Shown: one piece after another, positions 15,531-23,819 of the stretch | Layout of the letters: every line of letters starts with the position of its first letter | Numbering within the stretch: the stretch's first letter is position 1 | IMG/VR virus record: IMGVR_UViG_3300027861_000056 | Location: 1-43,504 of that record | DNA length: 43,504 bases | Strand: one strand, 5' to 3' | Source of the DNA: a virus | Notes under the pieces: model-generated | Seen by the model: only the letters and a program-made list of their open reading frames with translations | Told to the model about the DNA's origin: nothing | Database searches by the model: none | Program-made: the position numbers and the translations under genes

Positions 15531-17324
15531 TTATCTTGTTCCACTAAATAGCCATAAATATTCACCTTTTGGGTCTTGCATGTTCTTAGACACCCCTGGT
15601 TTAAATTTAGGTTTTGGATGTGCTTTCTTACCTCTATTCTTTTGAGACACGAAACCAGTACCACTTGTATCGTTATTTAATTCACCACCAACCTTCCAAG
15701 CTGATAGTATTGCTTTAGTTTGATTCTCTAACTTCTTTAAATTTTTAAATGAATGTTCAAGAGTCCATAATGGCATTGCAAATGCCATAAGTAAATCATC
15801 ATGATAACCTTCCATATGGTCTGGTCTACCATTTTTATAAATAAACGTCTTCATTTCAGATGTAGTTCTTATGGACCTAATCTTAATACCATCCGTTCTA
15901 ATCATATATTCTAAATGAGCAATCATTGGAAGTCTAACACCGTTAGCGTTAAATCCAGGTATTTTACTATCCTTAGTGTGGTGTTCTAATTGCCCTTTCT
16001 TACTATTAAGAATCTTACCCCTAGGTTCGTCATAGTGTAAGAATTTATAACCTAACTCAATTAACTTAAGTACTGTTGAAACACCCATACCACCTGTGAT
16101 ATCAACCACAGTATAAGACTCATATAAATTACCATATTCATAAACTATCTCACCTAGTAAATCTGGCTGTACCTTTCCTTGGTACTCCATAACCTGTTCC
16201 ATAGTTGTAAAATCAATTATTACTATTGTGGATGAATCTTCACCATCACCCCTAGCTACATCGACCCCCATTATATATTGGTGACCTTCTTCTGGTTGTT
16301 TCCATATCCAGTATTCTTGTTCAAGGCCAGAAGTCCACTTAGGGTCTTGAACGTTGTTTTCTTCTTGATAAACAATATCCTCATCCTTTATTACGTTACC
16401 CCCAGAACCAAGGAATGATACGTCAAGCTCTTGTGCAATCTTTCTTGTATTATTATTAAGAGTCATACACATATCTTCATACCATGTAGAAGTAGGTTTA
16501 TAACCATCTTTAATCCTATGTTCATATTCATCAACTAAAAATTCAATCTCTGGCAACTCTTCAGTTATCTCACCATCCTTATTCTTTTTAATCCATCTTA
16601 AATCCTTATTGTAACGTGGGTCCTCAAACCAACGCATTTCAACAATATTATAATTATTCTTACCAGTTTTAGATTGGTCATATGTTTTATAATATAGTGG
16701 GTCCATACCATTCGGTGTAGAAATAAGCATTACTCTACCCCCAGTAGCACATGATGACATTGCAGCAGCATACACAGCATCTCCGTTATCAATAAAGGCT
16801 GCCTCATCAAATACTAGATAAGTGGGTGTGTACCCCCTAAGCGCATCCTCAGATGTAGCAACCGCAATAATTTGACATCCGTTAGGTAATTCAATCTCAA
16901 TCTTAGAGTCAGTAATAAAGATACTTTTCTTTTCATTCTCTACTGAACCGTAGTATTCTGGCCCCCATACCCATCTAGGTAATTGGTTACAATAATCTTT
17001 AATACCTTTAACAAATTTTTGAGCTAATTTTAACTTATTTGCGATTATTAGAATAACCTCTGGGTTATCTGGGTCAGCAAAACCACCCTTTATAGCCATA
17101 TAAGCTTGTGTTGTTGTTGATATACCAGCCTGTCTAGGTTTAGTTACTAAATTGAATCTATGTTCCTCGTATGCGTTTACGATTTGCTTTTGTCTAGGGA
17201 ATAACTTAAAAGGTACAAAACCGCCCTGTGTTAAATCTTTAGTCTCTAAATAAGTACCAATAGCATAGATAGGGTCTTGCACACATTTAACGTATTCAGT
17301 TAATATTTCTGCATTTGTTAACAT
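15531..17324 (-). CDS. gp17: Terminase large subunit (gp17-like)
   Basis: This is the ATP-driven DNA packaging motor and headful nuclease. The start is placed at the ATG at 17324 (MLTNAEILTEYVKCVQD), giving 597 residues; the frame upstream is AT-tract noise, and an ATATTTAT motif lies 12 nt upstream. The ATPase part shows FPRQKQIVNAY, a deviant Walker A at about 61-70 (TKPRQAGIST), Walker B LVFDEAAF at about 170-177 and coupling motif LISTPNGMDP. The nuclease part has the acidic motifs MGVDVARGDGEDSS, VVDITGGMG and HDDLLMAFAMP. Length matches T4 gp17 (610). It is followed by the zinc protein and then the portal. Tail sheath and tube genes, which sit between 17 and 20 in T4, are absent. Confidence 0.96.
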   Translation of the reverse strand: MLTNAEILTEYVKCVQDPIYAIGTYLETKDLTQGGFVPFKLFPRQKQIVNAYEEHRFNLVTKPRQAGISTTTQAYMAIKGGFADPDNPEVILIIANKLKLAQKFVKGIKDYCNQLPRWVWGPEYYGSVENEKKSIFITDSKIEIELPNGCQIIAVATSEDALRGYTPTYLVFDEAAFIDNGDAVYAAAMSSCATGGRVMLISTPNGMDPLYYKTYDQSKTGKNNYNIVEMRWFEDPRYNKDLRWIKKNKDGEITEELPEIEFLVDEYEHRIKDGYKPTSTWYEDMCMTLNNNTRKIAQELDVSFLGSGGNVIKDEDIVYQEENNVQDPKWTSGLEQEYWIWKQPEEGHQYIMGVDVARGDGEDSSTIVIIDFTTMEQVMEYQGKVQPDLLGEIVYEYGNLYESYTVVDITGGMGVSTVLKLIELGYKFLHYDEPRGKILNSKKGQLEHHTKDSKIPGFNANGVRLPMIAHLEYMIRTDGIKIRSIRTTSEMKTFIYKNGRPDHMEGYHDDLLMAFAMPLWTLEHSFKNLKKLENQTKAILSAWKVGGELNNDTSGTGFVSQKNRGKKAHPKPKFKPGVSKNMQDPKGEYLWLFSGTR

Positions 17325-17336
17325 AGTCTTTATTAT

Positions 17337-17344
17337 ATAAATAT
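17337..17344 (-). promoter_or_regulatory. ATATTTAT late-type promoter motif for terminase
   Basis: On the minus strand CATATTTATATAAT lies 12 nt before the terminase ATG, just behind the terminator at 17367-17388. Confidence 0.45.
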
Positions 17345-17366
17345 GATGACACAAGTAAAAACAAAA

Positions 17367-17388
17367 AAGACCCACACTAATGGACCTT
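17367..17388 (-). terminator. Rho-independent terminator upstream of terminase
   Basis: On the minus strand AAGGTCC pairs with GGGTCTT (two G-U pairs) around an 8-nt loop, followed by TTTTTTG and more T. It ends the 21330-17418 operon. Confidence 0.65.
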
Positions 17389-17417
17389 TTTTTTTAGCAT
17401 TATATATTATGATTTAA

Positions 17418-18614
17418 CTAACCTAATAATTCATTGATATCAAAATTAGATTCACCCATTCGTTCATTGTAATCATCCTCTTGTAGTTCTCTCTTAATCT
17501 CACTAATCATTTCACCCATTCTTTTCTTACCAGTCTTAGTCTTACCGATGATTTCTTTCATAAATGAATTAAATTCAGATGGTGGTAATGCAGCAACATC
17601 AGCATAAGCGTGGTGCTTAAGGTTGAAGTCATCAACTGGTATTGCTTCACAAAATCTATTCCATATCTTAGAAAATCTCATATCCCATGGTTCGGCTTGA
17701 ATAAAATCAGCTTTATTAATTGCGTATTTAGCAATGTTTTCTTGTGATGGTTGACCATGCATAGATAATACTTCCATTACACCCTTAACTAATTCATGTA
17801 TAAGTACTGGAAATACCATTGCTTGTGCTTTAATTTGTGGTTTTGAATCCTCACCTACACCACAATCAACATCACACTTACCCGCATCAACACCCTTATC
17901 CATATCTGGCATAATGAAAAACATATAATCAGCAGCAGACATCATCTTTTTATAATTCCCAGGTAGTCTTGGATTCATACCAATTAAATCATCGTGTCTC
18001 ATATGAAACATGTGGTTAACGTTCTTAGCGGCACCTTGAGTCATTGCATTTAATACTCTTCTTTTCTTTACTTCAGCATTAGCTTGTGAAATCTCATCTG
18101 AATCTTCAAATTGAAAATCTTCTTCCATTTCTAGTGGTCCATCACTATCACTAGTTCCACTTCTTGTTATATGTGAAGTTAATTCAGCCACCATATCAAT
18201 AGACCCTTCTGGAATATCAAATTCATTAAGTACCATCTCTACAGCCAACTCTTCTAATTTTTTTCTATGTGGTTCTTCCATTTCCATTGCTTGTCTAACT
18301 AAAGGCATCTGTTTTTCCATAATTTGATTATTATCAATAGTATCAACATCAAATGCCTCACGACATCTCTCAACAACTTCTTTAAATCTTTCTTTGATAA
18401 GTCTCATTTCACTTGTTATTTCATTTCCTTCTGGGAATATACCACATTCAGCTAATGAGTGTTTATTGTTTCTTAAATCATCTTCTAATTGTTGATGCAT
18501 TCTTTCAGTAATGTTTTCCTCATAAAGAAGGTTCTCATTAATTGGTTGTTTATCACTCCCCACATTTGCCTCCTTTAAAGCTTTCTTTGCTAATTCTCTA
18601 TATTTTTTACTCAT
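17418..18614 (-). CDS. Hypothetical head-cluster protein, acidic and helical
   Basis: This 398-residue protein has a helical, acidic N-terminal half (many E/D, QPINENLLYEENITERMHQQ). The C-terminal half is more structured and contains VFPVLIHELVKGVMEVLSMHG, NKADFIQAEPWDMRFSKIWN and ALPPSEFNSFMKEIIGK. HELVKG is not an HExxH metalloprotease motif. Its ATG overlaps the stop of the upstream gene as ATGA, and it is the last gene before a terminator. It is likely a virion or assembly protein made with the terminase-proximal late genes. I do not recognise the family. Confidence 0.75.
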   Translation of the reverse strand: MSKKYRELAKKALKEANVGSDKQPINENLLYEENITERMHQQLEDDLRNNKHSLAECGIFPEGNEITSEMRLIKERFKEVVERCREAFDVDTIDNNQIMEKQMPLVRQAMEMEEPHRKKLEELAVEMVLNEFDIPEGSIDMVAELTSHITRSGTSDSDGPLEMEEDFQFEDSDEISQANAEVKKRRVLNAMTQGAAKNVNHMFHMRHDDLIGMNPRLPGNYKKMMSAADYMFFIMPDMDKGVDAGKCDVDCGVGEDSKPQIKAQAMVFPVLIHELVKGVMEVLSMHGQPSQENIAKYAINKADFIQAEPWDMRFSKIWNRFCEAIPVDDFNLKHHAYADVAALPPSEFNSFMKEIIGKTKTGKKRMGEMISEIKRELQEDDYNERMGESNFDINELLG

Positions 18615-19255
18615 TTTCTTAAGTTTTTTACTTTAAATGTTTTTATAACTTTTCTTTTTTTATTACCCAATATAGTTTCAATCAGTTGGTCTTTACTCAT
18701 CTTTGGTCTAACATTCTCATTAGTTTTACTACCCTTACTAGCCGCTAATTCCTCTTTCTCCATCTTCCCCAACCAATCCTTTAAGGATGCAAGTTTTTCA
18801 GGGTCTTTAGTGCGGTCTATTTGGGCTTTAAGAGCTTGAATGCGTGAGTGTAAATTATCATCACATTCTAACATATTATCATTAGTATCAGCACCACCTA
18901 CTGAGGTAGTGTTTATTGTAGGTCTAGGTTTTTTATCACCATAATCTGGACCGCCATCTTGACCATTCCAATCGTTACTTAAATCACTTAGTTCTGGGTT
19001 AATTCCAGCTTCAATACCTCTACTAACCACATCATCAGGAAAGTCAGTTTCATTAACTTCACTATTATAAGCCGTATCTATAGCGGTTGTAGCAATCTTT
19101 GAGGCTAGGAATTTAGCGTCTTCAATATTACCAGTGATAGGCTCAACAGAACTTTCGATTTCACCAGCGATTGTAGTAATATCATCAACATCGTTCTTAG
19201 CTAACTTCCTAGCTTTATCAATATCCTCTTGTATATGTTTCTTTTTAATTCTCAT
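18611..19255 (-). CDS. Hypothetical acidic protein, coupled late gene
   Basis: The ATG at 19255 (MRIKKKHIQEDIDKARKLAK) is preferred over a TTG one codon upstream; it overlaps the end of the preceding gene by 11 nt. It has 214 residues: a basic start, a long acidic disordered middle (NDWNGQDGGPDYGDKKPRPT) and a helical segment with SRIQALKAQIDRTKDPEKLA, then a basic C-terminus. The end overlaps the next ATG as ATGA. The gene order and overlaps show one translationally coupled operon from 21330 to 17418. No domain recognised. Confidence 0.75.
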   Translation of the reverse strand: MRIKKKHIQEDIDKARKLAKNDVDDITTIAGEIESSVEPITGNIEDAKFLASKIATTAIDTAYNSEVNETDFPDDVVSRGIEAGINPELSDLSNDWNGQDGGPDYGDKKPRPTINTTSVGGADTNDNMLECDDNLHSRIQALKAQIDRTKDPEKLASLKDWLGKMEKEELAASKGSKTNENVRPKMSKDQLIETILGNKKRKVIKTFKVKNLRK

Positions 19256-19655
19256 CAACTATTTTTTTATTAGCATTATTATATTCAAGAATAACATCTT
19301 TTTCGTATAATTTATCTTCAACTTCTTTAATATCAATTCCAAAATCAAAATAAAGCCTTGTATCTGGATATTCATCATATTCCGATATGTCTTCCCAACC
19401 AAGTGCTACAACACCATCTACGGCATCCCAAACTGCGAATGTATCGCTTTTCTGAACCAAGTCAAATTTTAATTCAGAAGTAAGTTTGCCAACCTTCACG
19501 ATAAAATCGCTACTAGGTGGTGCTGGTCTACCAGATGCTGGTAAAGCGTCCCAATCGTCACCATCAATATTCTCAATCTCATCAGCGAATAAGAACTCAT
19601 AAATATTATTACCAGTCCAATCTTCACCAACTTCATTTATATAAACTAACTTCAT
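19245..19655 (-). CDS. Conserved-looking hypothetical protein, alpha/beta
   Basis: This 136-residue protein starts MKLVYINEVGEDWTGNNIYEF. It continues with DGDDWDALPASGRP, FIVKVGKLTSELKFDLVQ and FAVWDAVDGVVALGWED, and ends in an acidic helix. The tryptophan-aspartate-rich segments suggest a compact, well-conserved fold. It begins 2 nt after the stop of the 19658 gene and overlaps the next start by 11 nt. No enzyme motif. It seems to belong with the late structural operon; function unknown. Confidence 0.75.
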   Translation of the reverse strand: MKLVYINEVGEDWTGNNIYEFLFADEIENIDGDDWDALPASGRPAPPSSDFIVKVGKLTSELKFDLVQKSDTFAVWDAVDGVVALGWEDISEYDEYPDTRLYFDFGIDIKEVEDKLYEKDVILEYNNANKKIVDEN

Positions 19656-19657
19656 TA

Positions 19658-20485
19658 TTATTCTCCCATTTTAGGTCTTGGTTTAACAATTGGTTTTGGT
19701 TCCCAAATCCTCTTTGTTCTACGTGAAGGTTTTTCACCTGGTTTAACAACTGGAGGTTTGATAGCTGGTTCAACCATTTCACCTAATCCTACTTTAATTG
19801 TATCTTTCATGTCTGTGTTTTCAACAAATATATCATTTTTTTTTGATTCTTGCAATTCACTTAACCTTTTTAATGTTTTATTCCCAAAATCAAACTGACT
19901 AAAAGTATCGTCTTCTTCTAAACCACCTTCATCACCACTAAACACCTCTTCAGTATCGCTTGTTGGTTCAGAATCTACTTCTGGCTCAACCTCTGGTTCA
20001 GCAGACACTTCTTTCTCAGCATCACTAGTATCGTCAGCAGCTCCAGAAGTCTTAACCTTTCTAATAATATCATCTTGGTCTTCTTCATCCATTTCAGATG
20101 TGTGACTAGCAGATATAACAGAGTTAATTGCGTATTTCTCTAAATCAAAATCTGGCTCACCTCTTTCATCGTTATATTTCCTCATTGAGGTGCCTATCTT
20201 ACCAGCTAATTGTTGAATGTATTTTTCTGGGTCTTCTTCTTCACTAGCCTCAACGCCAGCATCGAATGGTTCTTCATCGAATGGCTTATCACCTTCAGAC
20301 TCAGCTTCATCCCCAAATCCACCAGCATCATCAGCTGGAGCATCTGCAAAGGCATCTAATCCCCCACTACCAGAATCATCAAAAGCTGGTTCACTCTTTG
20401 GAGCGTCCAGCTTGATTTTGTATTTAGTATCTTCTTCTAGATTTTCGGTGATATCTTCATCGATATTGACTTCATCAATATCCAT
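19658..20485 (-). CDS. Acidic head-cluster protein with KYIQQLAGKIG domain
   Basis: The first good start is the ATG at 20485 (MDIDEVNIDEDITE, 275 residues) behind an A-rich stretch. The frame remains open upstream through a TTG at 20527 and across an A10 run into the end of the preceding gene, see the frameshift note. Very acidic, glycine/alanine-rich disordered stretches surround a helical domain (about 95-160). That domain contains EKYIQQLAGKIGTSMRKYND and LEKYAINSVISASHTSEMDE, a pattern I associate with T4-like phage structural proteins. The C-terminus is basic and proline-rich (KPSRRTKRIWEPKPIVKPR). Probably a virion or scaffold-associated protein. Confidence 0.75.
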   Translation of the reverse strand: MDIDEVNIDEDITENLEEDTKYKIKLDAPKSEPAFDDSGSGGLDAFADAPADDAGGFGDEAESEGDKPFDEEPFDAGVEASEEEDPEKYIQQLAGKIGTSMRKYNDERGEPDFDLEKYAINSVISASHTSEMDEEDQDDIIRKVKTSGAADDTSDAEKEVSAEPEVEPEVDSEPTSDTEEVFSGDEGGLEEDDTFSQFDFGNKTLKRLSELQESKKNDIFVENTDMKDTIKVGLGEMVEPAIKPPVVKPGEKPSRRTKRIWEPKPIVKPRPKMGE

Positions 20486-20553
20486 TTTATTGTATCCACC
20501 ATTGTTGGGTTGTTCGTCAGAAAACAAACCAGTAGTGTCCCTAGGCGCTTCGG

Positions 20554-21330
20554 TTAAACTTTTTTTTTTAAAGCTTCCATCATAATAGCTCTCTCATCTT
20601 CACCAAGTGACTCAAGAATAGATTCAATCTTACTATTTTCACCACTAAGTTCATCAATTACTGAATCCATCTCCATCATTGCTTTAGCGATAGAATATCC
20701 TTTTTTCTTAGGAGCTTCCTCTACTTTACCAGTAATCATTTCATCAATAGCACTTTCAGTTACAGTTAACTTAACATCTTTGTTGTCAGATTCAGCCTTA
20801 CCTTTAGCTACGTTAGAACCAGAATTTTCTTTATCTTCGTCAGCATCATAATCTAGTTTATCACCTTTCTTATCAACAACATATTCATCAGCATCACCAA
20901 AAGCCTTATCCGCAGATAATGTAGCGTTAGCATTCATTCCGTGATGTTCTGTAATTAAGTTATCATCTAGGAATACATTTACTTGACCAGATTTACCAGC
21001 CGCTTCGTTAAGACTCATGAACTTAAGGTTAAGCATCTTAATTGCTTTTGCGTAAGAAGGATAAGATTTATCTTTCTTATTTTGTAAGCCACCAACATAA
21101 TTAAAATCTTCTGTTACTAAGTTTTCTTTATTCTCAGCAGTCTTTATGTAGTATTCGTGGTTTTCTCTAATTACACCATATATTTTACCATCTGGTCCTT
21201 CTTTAGTTAATTCAACAACAGAACCACTTTCGTTTTCATTAATAGATGTCGTACCCATTAATTCTTTCATTCTGTTAATTACTTCATTACCTTTTAAACC
21301 TACTGGTTTTACTATATTACCTTTTTTCAT
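20554..21330 (-). CDS. Head-cluster protein, possible upstream half of a frameshifted product
   Basis: This 258-residue protein begins with a beta-rich module (about 35-130: GPDGKIYGVIRENHEYYIKT, YVGGLQNKKDKSYPSYAKAI, LNLKFMSLNEAAG). A linker and a helical acidic C-terminus follow, ending in E-A-L-K-K-K-V. SLNE followed by A fits the prohead protease rule. The last codons lie on a run of ten A. In the -1 frame the sequence continues without a stop straight into the next ORF. It has an ATATTTAT motif 18 nt upstream and opens the 21330-17418 operon. Function unknown; a virion protein is likely. Confidence 0.75.
   Translation of the reverse strand: MKKGNIVKPVGLKGNEVINRMKELMGTTSINENESGSVVELTKEGPDGKIYGVIRENHEYYIKTAENKENLVTEDFNYVGGLQNKKDKSYPSYAKAIKMLNLKFMSLNEAAGKSGQVNVFLDDNLITEHHGMNANATLSADKAFGDADEYVVDKKGDKLDYDADEDKENSGSNVAKGKAESDNKDVKLTVTESAIDEMITGKVEEAPKKKGYSIAKAMMEMDSVIDELSGENSKIESILESLGEDERAIMMEALKKKV
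20560..20569 (-). other. A10 run, possible -1 frameshift or slippage site
   Basis: On the minus strand the codons tta aaa aaa aaa gtt taa end the upstream ORF, giving an A-AAA-AAA slippery heptamer. A -1 shift reads through S-L-T-E-A-P-R-D-T-T-G-L-F-S-D-E into the 19658 ORF. No clear downstream stem-loop was found by eye, so transcriptional slippage or an assembly error in the homopolymer are equally possible. Confidence 0.4.
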
Positions 21331-21348
21331 CTCTTTTGTGATTTATAT

Positions 21349-21356
21349 ATAAATAT
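21349..21356 (-). promoter_or_regulatory. ATATTTAT late-type promoter motif
   Basis: On the minus strand AATATTTATATATA lies 18 nt before the ATG at 21330 and would start the 21330-17418 operon. Confidence 0.4.
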
Positions 21357-21377
21357 TATGTTTTCTTGTAAAAGTTA

Positions 21378-21638
21378 TTATGGATTTGGATAATTACTTA
21401 ATGTTGGGCTACCATCCGACACATCGTTATTTTCACCTAACACATATACATTGTTAGTATCAGCAGTAAGACTCCTTACCTTAATAGGTAATTGCGTTGT
21501 TGCAACTAAGAATACACTTACCCCATTAATAACTGCGTTTGAATCAACACTCGCATAAACTAGGTTATATGTGTGTGAACTATAGTCTGCATTATTCCAT
21601 GCGTGTATAATTGAGTTTTGTGTTCTATTTACTGACAT
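21378..21638 (-). CDS. Small beta-rich hypothetical protein
   Basis: This 86-residue protein (MSVNRTQNSIIHAWNNADYS) has beta-strand alternation (YNLVYASVDSNAVINGVSV, LPIKVRSLTADTNNVYVLG) and ends LSNYPNP. It looks like a compact single-domain structural or decoration protein, being polar, with no signal peptide and few charges. It has its own ATATTTAT motif 33 nt upstream, which supports late expression. Family not recognised. Confidence 0.75.
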   Translation of the reverse strand: MSVNRTQNSIIHAWNNADYSSHTYNLVYASVDSNAVINGVSVFLVATTQLPIKVRSLTADTNNVYVLGENNDVSDGSPTLSNYPNP

Positions 21639-21671
21639 ATTATTTTTTTATTAAAATTCTATTATTTAATA

Positions 21672-21679
21672 ATAAATAT
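21672..21679 (-). promoter_or_regulatory. ATATTTAT late-type promoter motif
   Basis: On the minus strand ACATATTTATTATTAA lies 33 nt before the ATG at 21638. Confidence 0.4.
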
Positions 21680-21694
21680 GTTGATAAACAAAAA

Positions 21695-21715
21695 AAAGCA
21701 TCATTTAGAAGCTTT
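21695..21715 (-). terminator. Short rho-independent terminator
   Basis: On the minus strand AAAGC pairs with GCTTT around an 11-nt loop, followed by a T run. The loop holds the TGA stop of the 21701-21907 gene. The stem is only 5 bp. Confidence 0.5.
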
Positions 21716-21907
21716 ATTATTTTTTAAAGAGACTTTACTAAAAAAAAATAAATATTTAGATAAAGTACATACCCTTTTTTGTGAGTCTAATCTTTTATTT
21801 TCGTTACTATTTTCTAGGTGTGTGTCACGCATAGCCTCAATCTCTTTCCTTACAGATTTAGTGCAACCATTAAAATTCATTTTCGATGTATCCACTGTTA
21901 TTATCAT
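21701..21907 (-). CDS. Small hypothetical protein
   Basis: This 68-residue protein starts MIITVDTSKMNFNGCTKSVR. The middle is helical and charged (KEIEAMRDTHLENSNENKRL) and the end basic. It is preferred over an overlapping plus-strand ORF because an ATATTTAT motif lies 8 nt upstream and its stop falls in a terminator hairpin. It begins 21 nt behind the thymidylate synthase stop and may also be read from that operon. Function unknown. Confidence 0.55.
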   Translation of the reverse strand: MIITVDTSKMNFNGCTKSVRKEIEAMRDTHLENSNENKRLDSQKRVCTLSKYLFFFSKVSLKNNKASK

Positions 21908-21915
21908 TTGATATA

Positions 21916-21923
21916 ATAAATAT
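21916..21923 (-). promoter_or_regulatory. ATATTTAT late-type promoter motif
   Basis: On the minus strand ACATATTTATTATATC lies 8 nt before the ATG at 21907. Confidence 0.35.
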
Positions 21924-21928
21924 GTGGA

Positions 21929-23143
21929 TTAAACCGAAATGTCACCCTTAATTGTTGGATGAGGGTCATAATTAACAATTTGATAATCTTGGAGCCCATA
22001 ACTAAATATATCATCAGCTTTATTTAATACTAATTGTGGTAAGGGTTTAGCCTTTCTTTTTAACTGTTCCTTACACTGTTCAATATGATTTTTATATATG
22101 TGAACATTTGTTAAATCTCCTACAAGGACACCAGGAACCATATTAACTTGTTGTGCTATCATCTCTAATAAGAAACCATAACTTGCGATATTAAATGGAA
22201 GCCCTAAGAATGTATCTACTGAACGTTGATGCCATTTAAGTGATAGTCTTCTGGATGGTACATTATATTCGTCATAATGTTCTGTTTTTGTTTTCGTTGG
22301 TGGTGATGGCTTTCCATCAACAATATCAACTCCCAATTTAGGACCCATTGATTTAGCCCTAAACATTTGTCCTCTTTCGGCTTCGGTCAATTCTTCAGTA
22401 TATAATTCAAATGCCCAGTGACATGGTGGAAGTTTCATATCGATTAATTCACCAACATTCCAAGCTGATACCATAATTCTACGTGAATCTGGATTGTTGT
22501 TTAATGTGTCAATAGCGTTTTGGATTTGATTAATACCCTTATTTAAACCCTCAACCTCTTTACCAGAAATTATCTCATAACCACCCCAATTAACCCATTG
22601 TTTTCCATAAACAGGACCTAACTCACCATACATTTCAGCAAACTTATCGTTATTTATGATAGTCTCCTTAAATTCATCTATTGATAAATAGAAATCTGGT
22701 TTTACCGCCTTTCCTTCTAAAAAAGCGTTTATCTGACCTAATTTGTATGATGGGTTAGGGTTATCCATTGAAGTGTAACCCATTACTTGGTCACTATGAC
22801 CCTTTAACATAAAATCAATATCAATATTTCCAGTCGGGTGTACTTCGAAACTCTTTTTATATTCCCTATACGCATCTGGTGTCCATATATTAACTCCGTT
22901 TCTTACAAGGTATTGAATGTTAGTATCACCATTAAGAAACCAAAGTAATTCATGAATAATACCACGAGTAAACATCTTCTTTGTTGTAAGAAGTGGGAAC
23001 CCTTGAGCCATATCAATCTCAAGTGTATGTGAAAAAGTGGAGATAGTACCAGTTGATGTTCTATCTTCTTTCTCTTTACCATTATTAATTACCTTAAGTA
23101 ATAATTCTTGGTATTGTCGGTCAACGTTATAAAGTAAATTCAT
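21929..23143 (-). CDS. thyA: Thymidylate synthase (ThyA type) with insertions
   Basis: The enzyme converts dUMP to dTMP with methylene-tetrahydrofolate and supplies phage DNA synthesis. Motifs seen are EDRTSTGTISTF (phosphate-binding arginine), FPLLTTKKM, ELLWFLNGDTNI, GPVYGKQW, NPDSRRIMVSAWN, the catalytic cysteine in LPPCHWAFELY (about 241), RSVDTFLGLPFNIASYGFLL, NVHIYKNH and the usual C-terminal YDPHPTIKGDISV. At 404 residues it exceeds the bacterial length of about 264. The extra residues lie at about 90-170 (between WTPDAYREY and GELGPVYG) and about 250-295. Its ATG shares an A with the upstream TAA (TAATG), so it is coupled to the KTSC-domain gene. Confidence 0.95.
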   Translation of the reverse strand: MNLLYNVDRQYQELLLKVINNGKEKEDRTSTGTISTFSHTLEIDMAQGFPLLTTKKMFTRGIIHELLWFLNGDTNIQYLVRNGVNIWTPDAYREYKKSFEVHPTGNIDIDFMLKGHSDQVMGYTSMDNPNPSYKLGQINAFLEGKAVKPDFYLSIDEFKETIINNDKFAEMYGELGPVYGKQWVNWGGYEIISGKEVEGLNKGINQIQNAIDTLNNNPDSRRIMVSAWNVGELIDMKLPPCHWAFELYTEELTEAERGQMFRAKSMGPKLGVDIVDGKPSPPTKTKTEHYDEYNVPSRRLSLKWHQRSVDTFLGLPFNIASYGFLLEMIAQQVNMVPGVLVGDLTNVHIYKNHIEQCKEQLKRKAKPLPQLVLNKADDIFSYGLQDYQIVNYDPHPTIKGDISV

Positions 23144-23574
23144 TATACTGTTACCATTTGGTTATAAACCGAAAGCATACTAGTTAACCTACCAACCCTA
23201 GTGGTATCTAATTTAGATGTATCTCTAAAATGTTCCACCATTTCCTCCATAAGTTTAGAGATACCTAGTTCCATAGCTGAAGTTTCACTGCCCTTAATAG
23301 CCTTAATCTTTTTAATGACAACATCAACATCAACGTTATCATGTTTTAGAAACGCATAAGACTTAAGGTTTGAATTAAGAATCTTACCTTGACTATCAGC
23401 GGTCTCAAATCTCATGTAATCAGTTTCCGACACATTCTGATAAGTATAACTACCACCATGTTTGAATATGATATTTAAATCTTTATTATTTTTGTTATAT
23501 GTTGATGCAACAATATTTGATGATTCATAAATTGCTTTTACTAATTTATCTTTTTCTACTCTTTCTAAAATCAT
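23143..23574 (-). CDS. KTSC-domain protein
   Basis: This 143-residue protein contains a KTSC domain (about 15-72). IYESSNIVASTYNKNNKDLN is followed by IIFKHGGSYTYQNVSETDY and FETADSQGKILNSNLKSY, which fits the family pattern of small beta-sheet domains also fused to lysyl-tRNA synthetase and common in phages. A helical tail of about 65 residues follows. KTSC is thought to be nucleic-acid-associated; its precise role is unknown. It is coupled to thymidylate synthase by a TAATG overlap and is probably transcribed from the leftward host-type promoter at 23845-23875. Confidence 0.75.
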   Translation of the reverse strand: MILERVEKDKLVKAIYESSNIVASTYNKNNKDLNIIFKHGGSYTYQNVSETDYMRFETADSQGKILNSNLKSYAFLKHDNVDVDVVIKKIKAIKGSETSAMELGISKLMEEMVEHFRDTSKLDTTRVGRLTSMLSVYNQMVTV

Positions 23575-23597
23575 AATTTATATTTTATTTGTTATTA

Positions 23598-23819
23598 TTA
23601 AAGTGCGTGTGTTTTATATTTTTCTATTTCAGTAAGGTTATATATTGTTCCAGTACTACTTGTTGTGGTTTCCACAACATTATCCCCATCTTCAACTATA
23701 ATAATATAATTACCAGTAAACATCATAATACAATCATGATGCTCAATTTTTTTACGACTATCACCATCCTTAACAATTAAGTCAATTCTATTGAATTTTG
23801 TATCTCTCTTTATATCCAC
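23598..23819 (-). CDS. Small hypothetical early protein, GTG start
   Basis: An apparent start at 23858 would lie inside the promoter, so the GTG at 23819 (VDIKRDTKFNRIDLIVKDGD, 73 residues) behind an A-rich stretch is chosen. The protein is beta-rich (HDCIMMFTGNYIIIVEDGD), followed by T-T-T-S-S-T-G-T and a short helix. It is the first gene behind the leftward host-type promoter, ahead of the KTSC and thymidylate synthase genes. Function unknown. Confidence 0.6.
   Translation of the reverse strand: MDIKRDTKFNRIDLIVKDGDSRKKIEHHDCIMMFTGNYIIIVEDGDNVVETTTSSTGTIYNLTEIEKYKTHAL

Noticed and set aside
18040-18060. HELVKG in the 17418 gene product as a metalloprotease motif
   Set aside because: The second histidine of HExxH is missing; only the 35975 product has a proper HELVH.
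21678-21911. Plus-strand ORF of 77 residues
   Set aside because: The minus-strand ORF at 21701-21907 has an upstream ATATTTAT motif and a stop inside a terminator; the plus ORF is Lys/Phe-rich AT noise.
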